From positions 35,828,001-35,892,000 of the forward strand of contig JAZBRS010000049.1 of NCBI GenBank assembly GCA_037176725.1: DNA of 64,000 nt. The letters run 5' to 3'. Numbering within the stretch: the first letter of the stretch is position 1; each line of letters starts with the position of its first letter. This document shows positions 37,578 through 50,530 of the stretch, piece after piece. Both the position numbers and the translations under genes were made by a program. The notes beneath the pieces were generated by a model. That model did not search any database, was not told where the DNA came from, and worked only from the letters and a program-made list of their open reading frames with translations. Source of the DNA: Posidonia oceanica (Eukaryota; Streptophyta; Magnoliopsida; Alismatales; Posidoniaceae).

Positions 37578-39175
37578 CTCCCAAAAAATACAGATACATG
37601 TACACAAGGTAGATGGTTTTTGTTTCATCACGGAAATCTATACTAATAGGGGTTACCTTCTGGAAATGATATCTAAAAAGTTAGACAGGTTAATTTTGTA
37701 TAAACCTGCCTAGCTCCCTTCAAAGAAGAATAGGGAACATTGTGGACTAGATCGTTATGTTGTCAGAACTTACATCCAGGAATTTTGAGTCACTGTTTGT
37801 TTTCACTAAATCAGGAACATGTTGTGGATGCCCGAGTCATAAACAGAATTAAGGGGAAAAAATATATTGGTGGTTGGACCTATTTATAATACACTCGGTC
37901 TGGACTCTGGACCAGTGGTGAACTATTGTGTTACATGACTACAATTTTGTTAGTTCTAATCAACTCCAATAGTGGAGTTGGCTGGAGGGTTGTGATTCTA
38001 TAGTCTTCTTTATCGTTCGAATCATGTCAACTAAAACAAGTGGTCAAAAATTAGCCAAGAGTCTAGACAAAAGATATGCCATTAGTTCTCTCTATTTTTT
38101 TATGAAAGGTGGAATGGTAGATCTATCTTTACTTAAGCAAGTCTGGCACTCAGTCAGCTTACTGCTGGGTATCTACGTTTCGGTGAATTCTGTTGGTTGG
38201 TCAAATGTTATAAGTTTACTGTAATTGGATGTTAGATGCCGTTACTAGGAATTACTATTTTTGTTCTATTTGCTTTCTACTACTATTCTCCCGTCAGTGG
38301 GGATTGGCTGCAATTCTCAAAGAATGGTCAAAGACTTGGGCAGTAGATCAAAACCAGACAATTGAGATAGAAACCTGTCAATTTTCTCTCTCGTGGAAGA
38401 ACTGATACCGGTACCTACGTGAGGTGGCGACACGGTCGTCTTTGCCATCACCTTCAGCATCAATCGTTTGGGCACGGTAGAGGATCTGAAGAGCATTGGC
38501 GTACTGATGCTTGTTCTCCTGTTTGCCAGCTTTGTCTCCCAGCCTGTGATCGAATGGAATGCTCTGATCAAATGCCTGCTAAGGCTACCACAATCACATG
38601 AACCTTGTTTGAAACTGCGACTTATGTGGATGGGAAAGGGTTTTCTACGACCTTTGGTTCGAAAGAAGCATTGGTGCAAAGCTTGTTCGAGGATCCACTT
38701 ACCCAAATACAGGACTAGTTCCAGTAGTGCCTTTTGAGTCCAGAGACTGAAATCATGGAGATCAGAGAAACCAGGGAACAGCATGTTGAGCCAGTGAGCC
38801 ATTCCGCAACTGTTGCTCCTGTGTCCAATCTTGATATGCCAATGGCTGCATTACAAGCTCATGCAGGGTCAAGCAGAACACCGTCACGAGTATGGAAGGA
38901 GGCTCTCACTTGGAGAAATCGTGTTCAGACACGCTGAATGGCGTGAAAAAGCTTAGAGAGTTGGCTAGAGATTTTTTTTCAGGGAGACATGGAAAGAATG
39001 CATGGTGACTCTAAAGATCTAGAGAATAACATCCCAGAGGATGAGGCGCTGTCATACGAGTCTACTACGTCGTCATGAAAGGATACCTGCACTCATTAAG
39101 ATTTGAACCTTGATCTTGTAATTAGATGAGCAGTCAGTTACAAAGTGATCTGCCATTCTGCCTATAGATTGTTAG
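37578..39175. other. UBA5 downstream region; no confirmed gene
   Basis: It contains the UBA5 3' untranslated sequence (end not defined) and then unassigned DNA. The 38317-38960 part is more GC-rich and open in several frames; see the separate entry. Confidence 0.5.
38317..38960. other. Unrecognised GC-richer block with coding-like stretches
   Basis: Its composition differs from the AT-rich surroundings. On the minus strand 38317-38802 is open for 161 codons. On the plus strand, 38468-38737 contains a hydrophobic stretch (VLMLVLLFASFVSQPVIEW) and 38734-38937 is open with an acidic start (SPETEIMEIRETREQ). I do not recognise a protein family in any frame and cannot choose a strand. It may be a decayed gene, a captured fragment or part of an old element. 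Confidence 0.3.
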
Positions 39176-39985
39176 TGGTTGGAAACATTTTGAACATATG
39201 CATAATTGCAACAATCAAAATCTAACAAGATGTGTATACCAAAATCTAAAATAATCTATATCAACAATCGTATGCATAGAATAGAACAATCAAGAACAAA
39301 ATAGAAGGTTAAAAATTTATTAAATTGAGTCAATCTTTTTGAAGATTTCCCTTAGAGAAAATAACATCTCATACACACTAGTTGTCGGAAATCTCAAAGA
39401 AAGAAGAGTATAGAGGGAAGAGACGAGAGAGAGAATGGAAAATATACGTCTCTCTAATTATACACCATATTCATCGTTAAATAGGGAAAGATCATGTGTC
39501 AGTTATAGAAGAAGAATACGGAACAATTATTGACTACGTCTCTTCATGAGATTTAAAGTTCAAATTAATTAAGTGTATTAATTTATTATGATCAAAACAA
39601 ATTACTGTAAAAATAAACCTAAGACATTCCCTAAAGCCCAAGGCCCAAGCCTGTGCACATGTGTGGTTATCTATTCCCTTTTCATGCTCTTTGTGAACAC
39701 GTGTACTAAAGCTCCAAGGTAATAGATCCTATGGGATACATCTTTGTAGGCAATGTGAAACAAAAACATGAGCATACAAAGGAATGAGTGGTCCTCCAAT
39801 CATTTACACAAATGTTCCTTCCAAAATTTTAGTCTTTCCTGTATCTTGAGACTTTGGACTACCAAATGGACTTTATTCAATATTTAGTTTCCCTCTATAT
39901 CTCACATGGACCCAATTGATTTAGTCTACATGGGCCCAATAATAAGGCTCAACTTAAATGGCTAAATCAAGCATTAAGTCCAACA
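39176..39985 (-). repeat. copia-1 3' LTR (left copy)
   Basis: About 810 bp, from 'tggttggaaacattttg' to 'cattaagtccaaca'. It aligns with 45849-46515 plus 49495-49707. Confidence 0.85.
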
Positions 39986-42577
39986 ATCCCTCACAAGTCT
40001 AAAGTGGAAAGTGCTTCTCAATATGATCTATCATATCATACTTTCAATAATGGTACATTACGGTTTGAACCATTACCTGAGTTGACCAACTATACCTCCA
40101 CAAGAACTAGATGAACTAACGTCTTGAACCTGAACTTTTGTTGTGAAGGTGTTTATTGGTAACAACATAATATAGGCTATAGTATTGATTTATAAGTTTA
40201 ACACTTTCATGGCCATGCATCCTTATCCTGTTTCATGATTAATTTCAAGGAATAACCCAATTCCTCTATTGCGACCTCACAAACTCAATCACATTGTTGG
40301 GCATCTCCAAGGATGTACTGCTAGCATCCTGTCACAAGACTTGATCCCATTCAAAGTATAAACTCTTACTAACTTGCAGTCATAATACCTTCAAGTTTGT
40401 AGGGGATAGACTCAAATACACATGTATTAATCTTTATTAAGTTGTCACCTAATTCACTCAATAGCTTATTATTACCACATTGAACCTACTTCATGGGATT
40501 TCCATTCAGATAGGTTGGGTTGCTACTACTTGTGAACTACTAATGGGTTTTCAACCCTATCCCTAACCTAGATTTCTGGACTAAATCTAATGCAAGTTCC
40601 TTTGTCAATGGATGAGTTGTGTTATCTTCGGATCCAACAAAATTCACAACCATTACTCCATCAAAAACAAGTTCCATTACAGACTTTAGTCTTACTTGGA
40701 TATGTCTCCTTTATTTTTTTTTATTGTATTTAGAACTTTTGAGTTTAGCAATTGTTGTCATGCTATCACAATGTACTGAAATTGCAAGAAGAGACTTGTT
40801 AACCATAGGTAATTCAAAAATAAGTTATTTCAGCCATTTCGCTTCCATCCCAGTTATATCTAAAGCACACAATTCAACCTCAAAAGTGGACTGAGATGAT
40901 ATGGTCTGTTTCTTAGACCTTCAAGTGACAGCACCGTCACCTAAGGTAACAACATACCATGTAACCCCATTGCTTCCTGATTTCTTGGCTATCTAACTTG
41001 CATCACTACACTCTTCAAGAACATAAGGAAATTTACCATAATACATTCCAAGTAGTATGGTTCCCTTTAGGTACCTTAACACTCCGTCCAAGACCTCCCA
41101 ATGAGTTCAGTTTGGGCAACTTGTGTATATACTTAATTTAGACACAGTGAATGAAATGTCTAATCATATACAATTTGCAAGATACATCAATCTTCTAATG
41201 ATTTAAGAATACCTCAATTGAGACATAAGAACTTTGCTTTCGTTCTTATAAAGAGGCTTCGAAGAATTATAAGGTGTTTTTACAAGTCTACATTTAATAT
41301 ATTCAAATCTCTCCAATGTTTTTTCGACATAATGAAATTAAGAGATTACTATACCATCAAATGATTTACTCAGTTTTAGACCTACAATCACATTAACAAC
41401 ATTCATGTCTTTCATTTCAAACTTACTATGCAAGAATGATTTTGTCTCATTAATAATCCTGATGTTTGAGCCAACAATAGTATATTATCAACATATAGGC
41501 ATAAGACAATACAATCATTATCAATTACTTTGCAGTATACACATTTGTTAGACTCATTCATTGTAAAGCCAAACGAAAGAATGACTTCATCAAACTTTTC
41601 ATGTCATTGTTTAGGAGCTTATTTTAGTCCATACAAGAACTTTACAAGTTTACATACTTTTTTTTCATTTTCACTTGCCACAAATCCTTCAGGCTGGTCC
41701 ATATAAATTTCTTCTTAAAGATAACCACGAAGAAATGCAGTTTTCACATTCATCTAATGGATAGTGAAATCATATATGAAAGCTAGTGTTATAAGCACTC
41801 TAATTATGGTCATACACTCATACGGAAAATAAGTAAATAGGTATCAAAATAATCTATTCCTTCTTTCTGTGTGAAACCCTTGACAACTAATCTAGCTTTA
41901 TACTTATTAATGGTTCCATCTGTGTTTAGTTTCTTCTTAAAGATCCACTTGCAACCAATAGTGGAACGCCCAGGAGGTAGATCAACCAATTCTCATGTCT
42001 CATTTGACACAATTGATTGAATTTCATTGTTGATAGCTTCCTTCCAATGCTTAGATTCAAAGGAAGACAAAGGTTGTTTGAAGGTTGTAAGATTATTCTC
42101 TACATTGTAAGTGACAAAATCATTTCTAAGATCTTTGGATATCTTTGCTCTCTTACTCCTTCTAAGTTCATTTAACTCTTCAGATTGGTTAAATCCAAAG
42201 GCAACACCACTAGGATTAACCCCCATAGTTGTCATCCTTTCCACATGATCAGGAATGAAACCTGTAGTGGGTATGAAATCTATAGATGAAACATTTTGAG
42301 GTATACTAGTTTTCATGTAAAAGACATCTTTAAAGAATATTACATCACAAAGTTCAATAATAGTGTTGACATCTATGCAAAAAATCTCAGACTTGATCAC
42401 TAAGAATCTATAACCATAACTAGTTTCAACATAACTTAACCATATGGCACTTATTGTTTTAAGTTCCAATTTCTTTCTCTTGTGTTCTGAGACTAATAAT
42501 TTTACAAGACATCTCCACACTTTGAGATATTTGAGACTAGTTTTTCAACTTCTCCAAAATTCAAAATGATTGTTTTC

Positions 42578-43849
42578 TGATTAACTCATAATTCATACAT
42601 ATTTTATTCCCCATATTTATTGATTAATGTATATAAATAATGCTACTCAAGGTGTTTTGTGTAAATTTTATAGGAACCTGAGGAGCTGAAAAGAATTGAG
42701 AAAAAGAAGGAAGAGAAAAGAATAAAAGATAAGAAAAAGAATTCAAATTCAACCAATGATATTTTAAATGAGAAGTGGAAAGAATTTTCTAAATACATCA
42801 AGAGGTCAAATACATGTTTTTCACGTGCGTAAATACTAAGAGAAAGATAAGCTAACAGATTGACAAAGTCAGAGGTCACCCGGGATGACGTGGACGCCTC
42901 CCAAGCGCCCGCATGCACATCCGGCGACTCCCAGTCGGCCGATCAAGATAATACTAACTCAATATTTGGCTGTCACATTTATCACTTGGAAATATCTTGT
43001 ATTTGAAATTTAATTTTAGATTTTGTACTCGGATTTGTCTCTGAGATAATGAAGTCTTTGTAAACCTATAAAAGGACCCATTGTGTAGATCTAGATCATC
43101 TACCATCTTCTAGGCTTAGACTTTCTTCCTCTTTTGTTGTAGAGATCTTCTAGTGTTCCTCTAGTGTAATCTTAGTTTTTATCAATAAAATCATTTTTTC
43201 TTCTTCACTTATGTCTTTTATTCCAAGTTTTCTATTCAAGTTTTTATTTCCTATTATCTCTATGTACAACTAATTTCTAGATCTAGGGTTTAGATAAAGT
43301 TTATGTAATTTCAGATATTATGATTAAATTCCTCTATGTTTTCTCATGCTTATATGCTATGATTACTTAGGCTAGATGTATATTACATGAATCTCTATTA
43401 TATCGATAAACTTTGATAGGAAAGAATAATTAGAGATCATGTGTATAATCTTAGATCTACAGTATATCTTATGATTTAGTTTGATTTGTATGCTTTTATC
43501 TAGGACTTGATAATCTATAGTGCATTGCATATACATTATACTTGTTAGGATAAAAACTATTAAGTTAAACTATTTAGATCATGAAGAGAGACAGATAGTG
43601 GATTTAATCATGCATCTGTATCTTACATAAATGAATTCGAAAACCCTAGTTTTAATTAATTTGATTTCTCTTCAAAGTTTGAGTAGCTATCTGTTCAATT
43701 CTTTTGATAACATCAAATCCTTCCCTCATTTCTTCAATAGTTGATAATAAATTTTTGTTTTTAAACCCTTTTCTCTGTGGGATCGACCCGTACTTGCAAA
43801 CGTACTACATAGTACGTCGTGCACTTACGGTTAATTAAAATTCACATCA
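42578..43849 (+). mobile_element. Complete solo LTR, 1272 bp, with 5-bp target duplication
   Basis: It starts TGATTAAC, ends CACATCA, and is flanked by TTTTC at 42573-42577 and again at 43850-43854. TATAAAAG (43067-43074) and AATAAA (43184-43189) give the promoter and polyadenylation positions and a plus orientation. The 'tctctgtgggatcgacccgtac' phrase before its 3' end resembles the LTR/leader of some plant Ty3 elements. It has no internal coding region, so it arose by LTR-LTR recombination. Copy A at 5042-6392 is its paralogue. Confidence 0.88.
43067..43074 (+). promoter_or_regulatory. TATA box of the solo LTR
   Basis: TATAAAAG about 115 bp upstream of AATAAA, a normal U3-R layout for an LTR. 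The first A of the RNA would be near 43100. Confidence 0.55.
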
Positions 43850-46830
43850 TTTTCCTTATATGTCTGAGGAACTTTATTCAAAATATGGCAAACCGTATTT
43901 AAAGCTTCCCCCACATGTACGTAAGCAATCCTGAACTTTGTAGTAATGCATTTACCATATCCATTAAGGTTTTATTTTTCCATTCAACCATCCCATTAGA
44001 CTAAGAAGAATATGGAACAGTAACCTCATGAACAATGCCAACATTTTCACAATGTTGATGGAATAGGTTAGAAGTATATTCTCCACCTCTATCAGATCTC
44101 AACATTTTAAGTATTTTATCAGTTTAAGTTTCAGCTTCATTCTTAAAAATTAAGAATTTTTCTAGAGCCTCATATTTACTTTTTAACAAGTAAAATAACA
44201 AAACTTACTATAATCATTAATAAATGTGATGAAGTATTTTTTATTATCCTTTGTTAACATGCAATTAAACTCATAGATATCAATACACACTAAATCAAGA
44301 ATATCGGATTTTCTATCAACCAAATGAAAAGGTTTTACTTTGTTGATTTACATGCACATAGATTTTACATTTATTTTTCCTGTCTTTAGCAAACTTAGGA
44401 ATAATATTCAGATTTATCATACATTTAAGAGAATTAAAATTGACATATCACAAACATTCATGCCACATACCAAAAGATTTAATACTAAAAGCAACAAAAT
44501 GCGAAGAGCTAGCATTCACATTCACACAATTACTATGTTCTGCACGGATTTAAATAAGTTCTCGATATCACAGAAATAACTTTTACCACAAAAACATCTA
44601 GAACTCAAATGTAAAATAACTACTTTATTACATTTGCAATCCAACCTAAAATCCTCTTCCACTAAATTAGGACCACTAAGGATATTGCGATGTATAGTTG
44701 GAATATGTCTAACTTTGTGTAGGGACAGAACTTGTCCTGAAGGAAACTTCAAGTTCATGCATCCTTCACCCAACATCTTCGCTGTTGTCAAGTCCTCCAA
44801 CGTCACGGTCCTCCCACAAACGGGTTGACAAGACACAAGTAGATACTTGTCAACACAAATGTATACATTAGCCCCAATGTTAACTAATCAGTCCTAAGGT
44901 TCATAAATGGTAAAGAGATTGAGTTTTATAGTAAGATACTTGTCAGTTATCACTGTTACCTAGTGAGGATGTCACCATATTGACCATCGCCACTTCAGTA
45001 GTCCTAGGAGCTTTGGGTTTCCTTAAAGGATAGTCCTTCACCTAATGCTTGACCTGACCACAATTCTAGCATGATTTGTTCTTTGGTTTTTTAAAGATCT
45101 TGGCCTTTAACTTTGTTTTGAATTTAAACTTCCCTTTCTGTTCTTTGTTTGTTTTATTTCCAACCACTATATTAACCTTAGTACCATTTTTAACAGGCAT
45201 AACATGTTTCTGATTTTTTTTTTCTTTTTCAATTGCAATAAGGACTATTAAATCATCAAGAGATAATTTTCCTTTCCTATGTTTGAGATCTAGACCAATG
45301 TTCTCCCAAGACCTTGGAAATTTTTCTATAATTGACATTACAATGAATTTCTCTAGAATATTCATCACTGCCTCTTAAAAGCCATGGCACAAAAATAAAA
45401 GCTTATGTGCTTGTTTAGTAACAAACTTCCCTTCAACCATATGAAATTTCAAGAATTTGGATACAAAATATTTCTTAAGACTAAGGTCTTCAATATTATG
45501 TTTTTTATCCAATTCATCCCACAATGCTTTCGCTATTTTGGTTGAAGAGGAACTATATACGTCAAATAATATGTTAGACAAAGCCAACAATATACATCCA
45601 TAACATAACTAATCTGTTTTAGTCCAATCAAATATCTTCTCTACACTTTTAGGGTCTTCTTCGTTAGGTTCGAGACAGATTGCCTCAAGCATATTAAGTA
45701 GTCCTATTGTGGTCAATCAGATCTTCATACGTTTTTGACAACGCTTGAAGTGCTATCCATAAAATTTTTCTGGCATACCAGCCATGTCCACTCATGGTCA
45801 GAAATTTTTGGATGTCGACATATTAAACAGTAATATTTTCTCTAAGATTGTTGGAAATATTTTGAATATATCATGCATAATTGTAACAATCAAAATTGAC
45901 ATTAATATATTAACAAGATGTGCATACCAAGATTCAGAATAATCCATATCAACAAACTTATACATAGAACAAAATAAAAGGTTAGAAACTTATTAAATTG
46001 AGTCATCTTTCTAAGAACTTGTCTTAGAGAAAACAGCGCTCCACACATCGGTATGATGGGTTTAATACGCTTTCCTCTCAAGATAAAACAATTTCACGCG
46101 GGCGAAAACGTATCGAAGTCCGTTCACAAACGTTGATCGACACACTAGAGAGAGAGAATGGAAAATATCCGTCTCTCTAACTGCACACCATCCTCGTTAT
46201 TAAATAAGGAAAGATCATGTGTCGGTTACAAGAAAAAAAAAAGGAATAGTTATTGACCACGTCTCTTCAAGAGATTCAAAGTTTAAATTAATTAAGTGTA
46301 TTAATTAATTATGGTCGAAACAAATTACTGTAAAAAGAAACCCAAGACATTCTCCAAAGCCCAAGGCCCAAGCCCAAGCCCAAGCCCTCCCGCACTTGCA
46401 CATATGTACGTGTGGTTATCTATTCCCTTCCCATGCTTTTGTAAACACTTGTTGTAAAGTTCCAAGGTAATAGACTCTTTGGAACACATCTTTCTATGCA
46501 ATGTGGGACTAAAAACATGAGCATAGACATGTAAATCGGGCCTGGCCGGCCCGAAAAAATAGAGGCCCAAACGGGCTTGGGCCGGGCCGGGCCGGAGTTT
46601 GCAAGACTCCGGCCCGGCACGGTCCACGGCCCGCCATTGGGCCGGGCTTGGGTCGGGCTGGGCCGGGCCGGTCTGGGTCGGTCCATTGGGCCATTTTTTT
46701 TTAAGAAAAAATTTTTATTTATTATTAAATAATTGATGTATACATAAAAAAATAGAAAAATACATCAGATGTTCAACATTTTTACAATAATATAAATTAA
46801 AAAATTTACAAAAAAATATATTCATATTCT

Positions 46831-47247
46831 TTAATCATCAATTGAAGCTCCCGTCCCCGTTGAAGTTATTGTCTCATCATCGTCTGATTCGTTGTTTAAA
46901 TTTAAGCTTTGTAGACAATCAACTGCATCGTACCAATTCTTCAAGCACACGGAGGCTTCTACAGATTTTTCAGATAATTTACATCTTCTATCGCTTAAAA
47001 CTCTTTTACCTGCAGAAAATACAGACTCCGACGCTACAGTAGACGCCAGAATCATTAATAAATCTTTAGTCATTCTAGAAACTATAGGAAACCTAACTGC
47101 AGTATTAGACCACCACTTTAATACATCTAAGTTATCCATTTCAATATCACTAAATGCAAACTCACATTCTAAATAATTTTCTAATTCATTATTAGTTGTT
47201 GATTTTACGTATTTTCCTTTTTTCTGATTTAATCTACTCCAAAATGA

Positions 47248-47287
<40 letters not shown>

Positions 47288-48826
47288 TGTCTTCCTACAG
47301 AACTAGATGTATGTGTATTAAAACTACTTTCACCATAATTTGTAACATATTCCTCAAATAATGTATATAAAGTTTCCTTAATTCTATTATTAAATTCATC
47401 TACTTTATCATTTTTATTCATGTTACTAAAAATATCATCTATAAGTATCATACAATCAACTAATCTATGCCTAGGATCCATAATTATTGCTAAACATGCC
47501 CACATTGGAGGCTCATCCCAATAACTATTATATTTTTCTGTCATTACTTCAATAATATATTCAAATTTTTTGTAAGATCTATATTATTGAAAAGTGTTTG
47601 TAATATTAAATAAATTAACTAAAACTAGAGAACTAGTAGGATAATATGTACTAGATAATTGATTAGTTGCAGTATAAAATGGTTCTAAAAATATATGAAT
47701 TATACTAACATTATACCAATCTTCATCATTTAATAAATAATTAGATCTTAAATTATAATATGTTGTAATTGCGTTACTATAAGATAAACATGAACTTAAC
47801 ATATCATATGTTGAATTCCATTTATGTTGAACATCTAATTTAAATTTTTTAGGTTTTAAACCTTGTTCTACACATAAATATCTAAATTATTGATAACTTT
47901 TAAGTGATGTTTGAATAAATAAAATAGCTCCTCTTATACTTTCTATATAAGGCCTAATGCAATCTATACATTCTTGTACAATTAAATTTAAAATGTGACA
48001 ACAACACCTACAATGAAATAAATCGTGGTTTTAAATTTCTTTTTAATATTTCTATTGCAAATTATTATTAGAAGCATTATCAAAAGATATTGTATTAATT
48101 TTATTATATATTTTAAATTCTTTAGTAATATCTTCTATAATGTTTGCTATTGCTTTTCCAATGTGTGGATGATCAAAAAGTCTAAATGCAATTAATCTTT
48201 TTTGTAAATTCTATTCTGTGTCTATCCAATGTGTGGTTAAACATAAGTATGGAAAATTATTAGGACCTGTCCATACATCACAAATTAATGATATTTTACA
48301 TAATAAACTATAAAACATTCCAATTATAAGTTCTTTATCTTTTTTAAATGTTTTATAAATTATATTTTTAGTAGTATTTCTAGAATGGCCTTTAAATTGT
48401 GGGTTCATATAATTTTGAGAGAAACTTTCAAATCTTTTATTTTCATAAAAATTAAATGGTTGTTCATCTTGTAATATAAATTTTGTTAGACCTTTTTTTT
48501 ACTTCTTCTGCATTATATTTCCAATTTAGTATTCCACTTGAACCTACGTGCAATTTAGATTGTTTTAAATCTGTAGTATCATCTTTATTATGGGTAGCTA
48601 TACATTTTGTTAAATGCCTAGATATATGACCTACACCCCCACCCCTAGGACAAGTGTATCTTGTACCACAATAATAACAATAGCATTTATTTTCATCGGT
48701 AGAGTTTAATGTTACATGTTCCTAAACCCATGAAGTTTGTTTCTTAGGTTTTTTTGTGGTTGTGAATTTGTGTTTATGTAGTTGTGGTTTGAGGCTACTC
48801 TGACTCTTGGGTAGGGTTATAATCAT
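46831..48826 (-). pseudogene. hAT transposase, mostly preserved but interrupted
   Basis: BED-finger hAT transposase, which would cut and paste its element. The start ATG at 48826 follows 'aggaagcc', as in hAT-1. Domains in order: basic N-terminus (TTTKKPKKQTSWV); BED zinc finger with CYYCGTRYTCP and HISRHLTKC (48640-48740); RNase H-like core pieces (48211-48408, ISLICDVWTGPNNFPYLCLTTHWID; 47584-47802); C-terminal dimerisation domain (46831-47544; WWSNTAVRFPIVSRM, SESVFSAGKRVLSDRRCKL, ASVCLKNWYDAVDCL). A (CTA)n run at 47248-47287 encodes polyserine. A stop replaces the Trp expected in SWV*EH, and frameshifts lie near 47570-48210 and 48480. It is probably inactive but decayed less than hAT-1. 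Confidence 0.85.
47248..47287. repeat. (ACT)n microsatellite
   Basis: About 13 perfect trinucleotides; in the transposase frame it encodes a serine run. hAT-1 has only a few serines at the same place. Confidence 0.85.
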
Positions 48827-49707
48827 GGCTTCCTACATTTTCATGATAATGATATGCCATTATAATGAATAAAAAATTGATAATAAAAAGAAAATCTTTG
48901 ACCCAAAAAAATCAAAATCCAAAAATGGAGGGATTAGAAGTAGGGAAATTAGAGGGATTATAAGTAAAGAATTTTTTTTGTTAGCGGTCGGCGGAGATGC
49001 GGAGGTGGAGCTGACAAGCCGCGGAAGGAGAGTGTTGAAAAGTTAGAGACCAGAGTCCAGAAACCGGAGTCAGTGTTGTTGATGGAGACTGGAGTTCAGA
49101 GCCAAACTTGTATTTCAGAAATTTGAGACTGAAGAATTTTAGAGAATGAGAAAGTTGTAGTAGAGGGATTGAGAGAATTGAGAAGAGTTGAGTAGAAGTT
49201 GTGTGCAAAATGAAAAGAGTAAATAGGCATTTATAGAAGAAAGAAGAAGAAGAAAAGAAAAAAAAAATGGTGGATGAACGTTGGAAGCCAACATTCACTT
49301 CTTTTCTTTTCTTTTTTAAATACCGGTTGGCCCGGCCCTGCCAAGGCCCACTATTCCCGCAGGCCCAAAATGGGCCTATTTACGTTGGCCGATCAGGCCC
49401 AAACATTGGGCTCGGCACGGCCCACGGACTTTTTGTCGGGTCGGACCGAACAATCCAGGGCCGACTTAGCCCACTTTACACCTCTACATAAGCATACAAA
49501 GAAATGAATAATCTTCCAAACATTTGGACAAATGTTCTGTTCAAAATTTTGGTATTTCTCATGTCTTGAAAGTTTAGACTATCAAATAGATTTTATTTAA
49601 TATTTAGTTTCTCTCTATGTCTCGCGTAGATTTAATTGATTTAGTCAACATGAATCTAATAATAATGCTCAATTTAAATGACTAAATCAACCATTAAGTC
49701 CAATACA

Positions 49708-50214
49708 TTGTATCAAGGAGATGAAAGTTGACTAATTTAGAGTTCGCATCTAGTCCATGTTACCTTACATTTTTGCTAAATTATGATTTCCGCAAAGCAT
49801 CAAATTTCCAATGTGATTAAAAAGGTTAGTTGTGCAACAGACCAGTAGCAATATACAAAATCTTCGGTATTCATATCTAAATCCGAGTAATCAGATGTAT
49901 TGGATGGTTTATTGGTAGTATAATGTAGGCACCATCGTAATCATAGTCGTTATAAGCACTTTCTCAATAAGAAGCCAACTTAGAAGTTTTTTTTAAAAAA
50001 TAATCTAATATTGTGATAATTTCACATTAAGATGTTATGAGATCAAACTTCTAATGCTACTGGAAGTCTGGAACGTCGATAACATGATACAGGTGAGACA
50101 CTCTTTGCCACTATGCTACGGCAACTTAATGAGATATAACTGGAAAAAAATAGTACAGAAAGATACCACAACGGCAGAAACAAGTGAATAGACACAAATA
50201 TATAAAGATGTACA
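49708..50214. other. No gene found
   Basis: Unassigned AT-rich sequence between copia-1 and the MULE. Confidence 0.5.
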
Positions 50215-50223
50215 TCTTGGTGA

Positions 50224-50530
50224 GGTTAATTTTTTAAAATAATAATTTAAAAAAAAAAATTCTAAAACTAAACCTATATCTAAAATATTTACAAAAGTAT
50301 GCCTCTGACACAGTGTCAGGTGGGCCCCACGTGTCCACCTGGCCTGTCAGTTTTTTTTTGTTTTTTTTTAATTGAATTCGGCAGCTACACTGCCAAGTTC
50401 TGTTTAAACTGAATTCGACAGTTTAAGTGCCGAGCTCTGTTTAAATTGAATTTAGCAGTATAGCTGCCGAATTCAGTTTAATATAATTCGATCGCTTTAA
50501 ATAGAATTTGGCACTTCAAGTGTCGAATTC
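50224..50530. repeat. MULE left terminal inverted repeat
   Basis: It matches 58134-58442 in inverse orientation. A conserved core includes 'gacacagtgtcaggtgggcc' followed by CCCACGTGTCCACCT. The inner half is made of AATTCGGCA...TGCCGAATTC modules, and further such modules continue to about 50705. Confidence 0.9.

Larger units (their letters stand above)
40000..45820 (-). pseudogene. copia-1 gag-pol pseudogene
   Basis: Reading right to left on the minus strand: gag (45066-45590, ALWDELDKKH, GKLSLDDLIVLI) with a damaged zinc knuckle near 45050 (NCGQVKH...DYP, last Cys lost); protease/integrase junction (44522-44836, TTAKMLGEGCMNLKFPSGQ, HKVRHIPTIHRNILS); integrase with SDRGGEYTSNLF near 44070-44100; C-terminal integrase and linker (41993-42520, CLVKLLVSEHK, YRFLVIKSE, KHWKEAINNEI); reverse transcriptase (about 41100-41980, MNVKTAFLRGYL, YVDN in place of YVDD); RNase H region towards 40600. 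Stops and frame changes are frequent. The solo LTR at 42578-43849 splits integrase between VPQTYKEN and KTIILNFG (KTPYEFW after a one-base correction). Confidence 0.85.
46524..49486 (-). mobile_element. hAT transposon (hAT-2), 2963 bp
   Basis: The termini are TAGACATGTAAATCGGG and, inverted, TAGAGGTGTAAAGTGGG. The flanks are CATGAGCA (46516-46523) and CATAAGCA (49487-49494), an 8-bp duplication with one mismatch. The left LTR of copia-1 has the uninterrupted site ('aacatgagcatacaaag' at about 39766). Subterminal regions are packed with GGCCC/GGGCC. One transposase gene runs on the minus strand, with TATAAATG at 49228-49235 (minus strand) as likely promoter. Confidence 0.92.
39176..49707 (-). 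mobile_element. Ty1/copia retrotransposon (copia-1) carrying two nested insertions
   Basis: The left LTR 39176-39985 and right LTR 45849-49707 are homologous and have inverted ends TGTTGGA...TCCAACA. On the minus strand a polypurine tract (GTGAGGGATTG) stands directly before the left-hand (3') LTR. The internal region holds gag-pol remnants in minus orientation. A solo LTR (42578-43849) lies in the integrase gene and a hAT transposon (46524-49486) lies in the right LTR. Without these the element is about 6.3 kb. LTR divergence and many coding lesions show it is old. No target duplication could be confirmed at its own edges. Confidence 0.85.
45849..49707 (-). repeat. copia-1 5' LTR (right copy), interrupted by hAT-2
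   Basis: The two LTR parts are 45849-46523 and 49487-49707. Joined, they correspond to the left LTR. The end reads 'cattaagtccaataca', with a 2-bp insertion relative to the left copy. Confidence 0.85.

Noticed and set aside
46325..46694. Overlapping Pro/Gly-rich minus-strand frames
   Set aside because: Artefacts of GGCCC/GGGCC subterminal repeats of hAT-2.
39171..49712. Target-site duplication for copia-1
   Set aside because: Flanks gttag and ttgta do not match, and alternative edges gave no better pair; not claimed.
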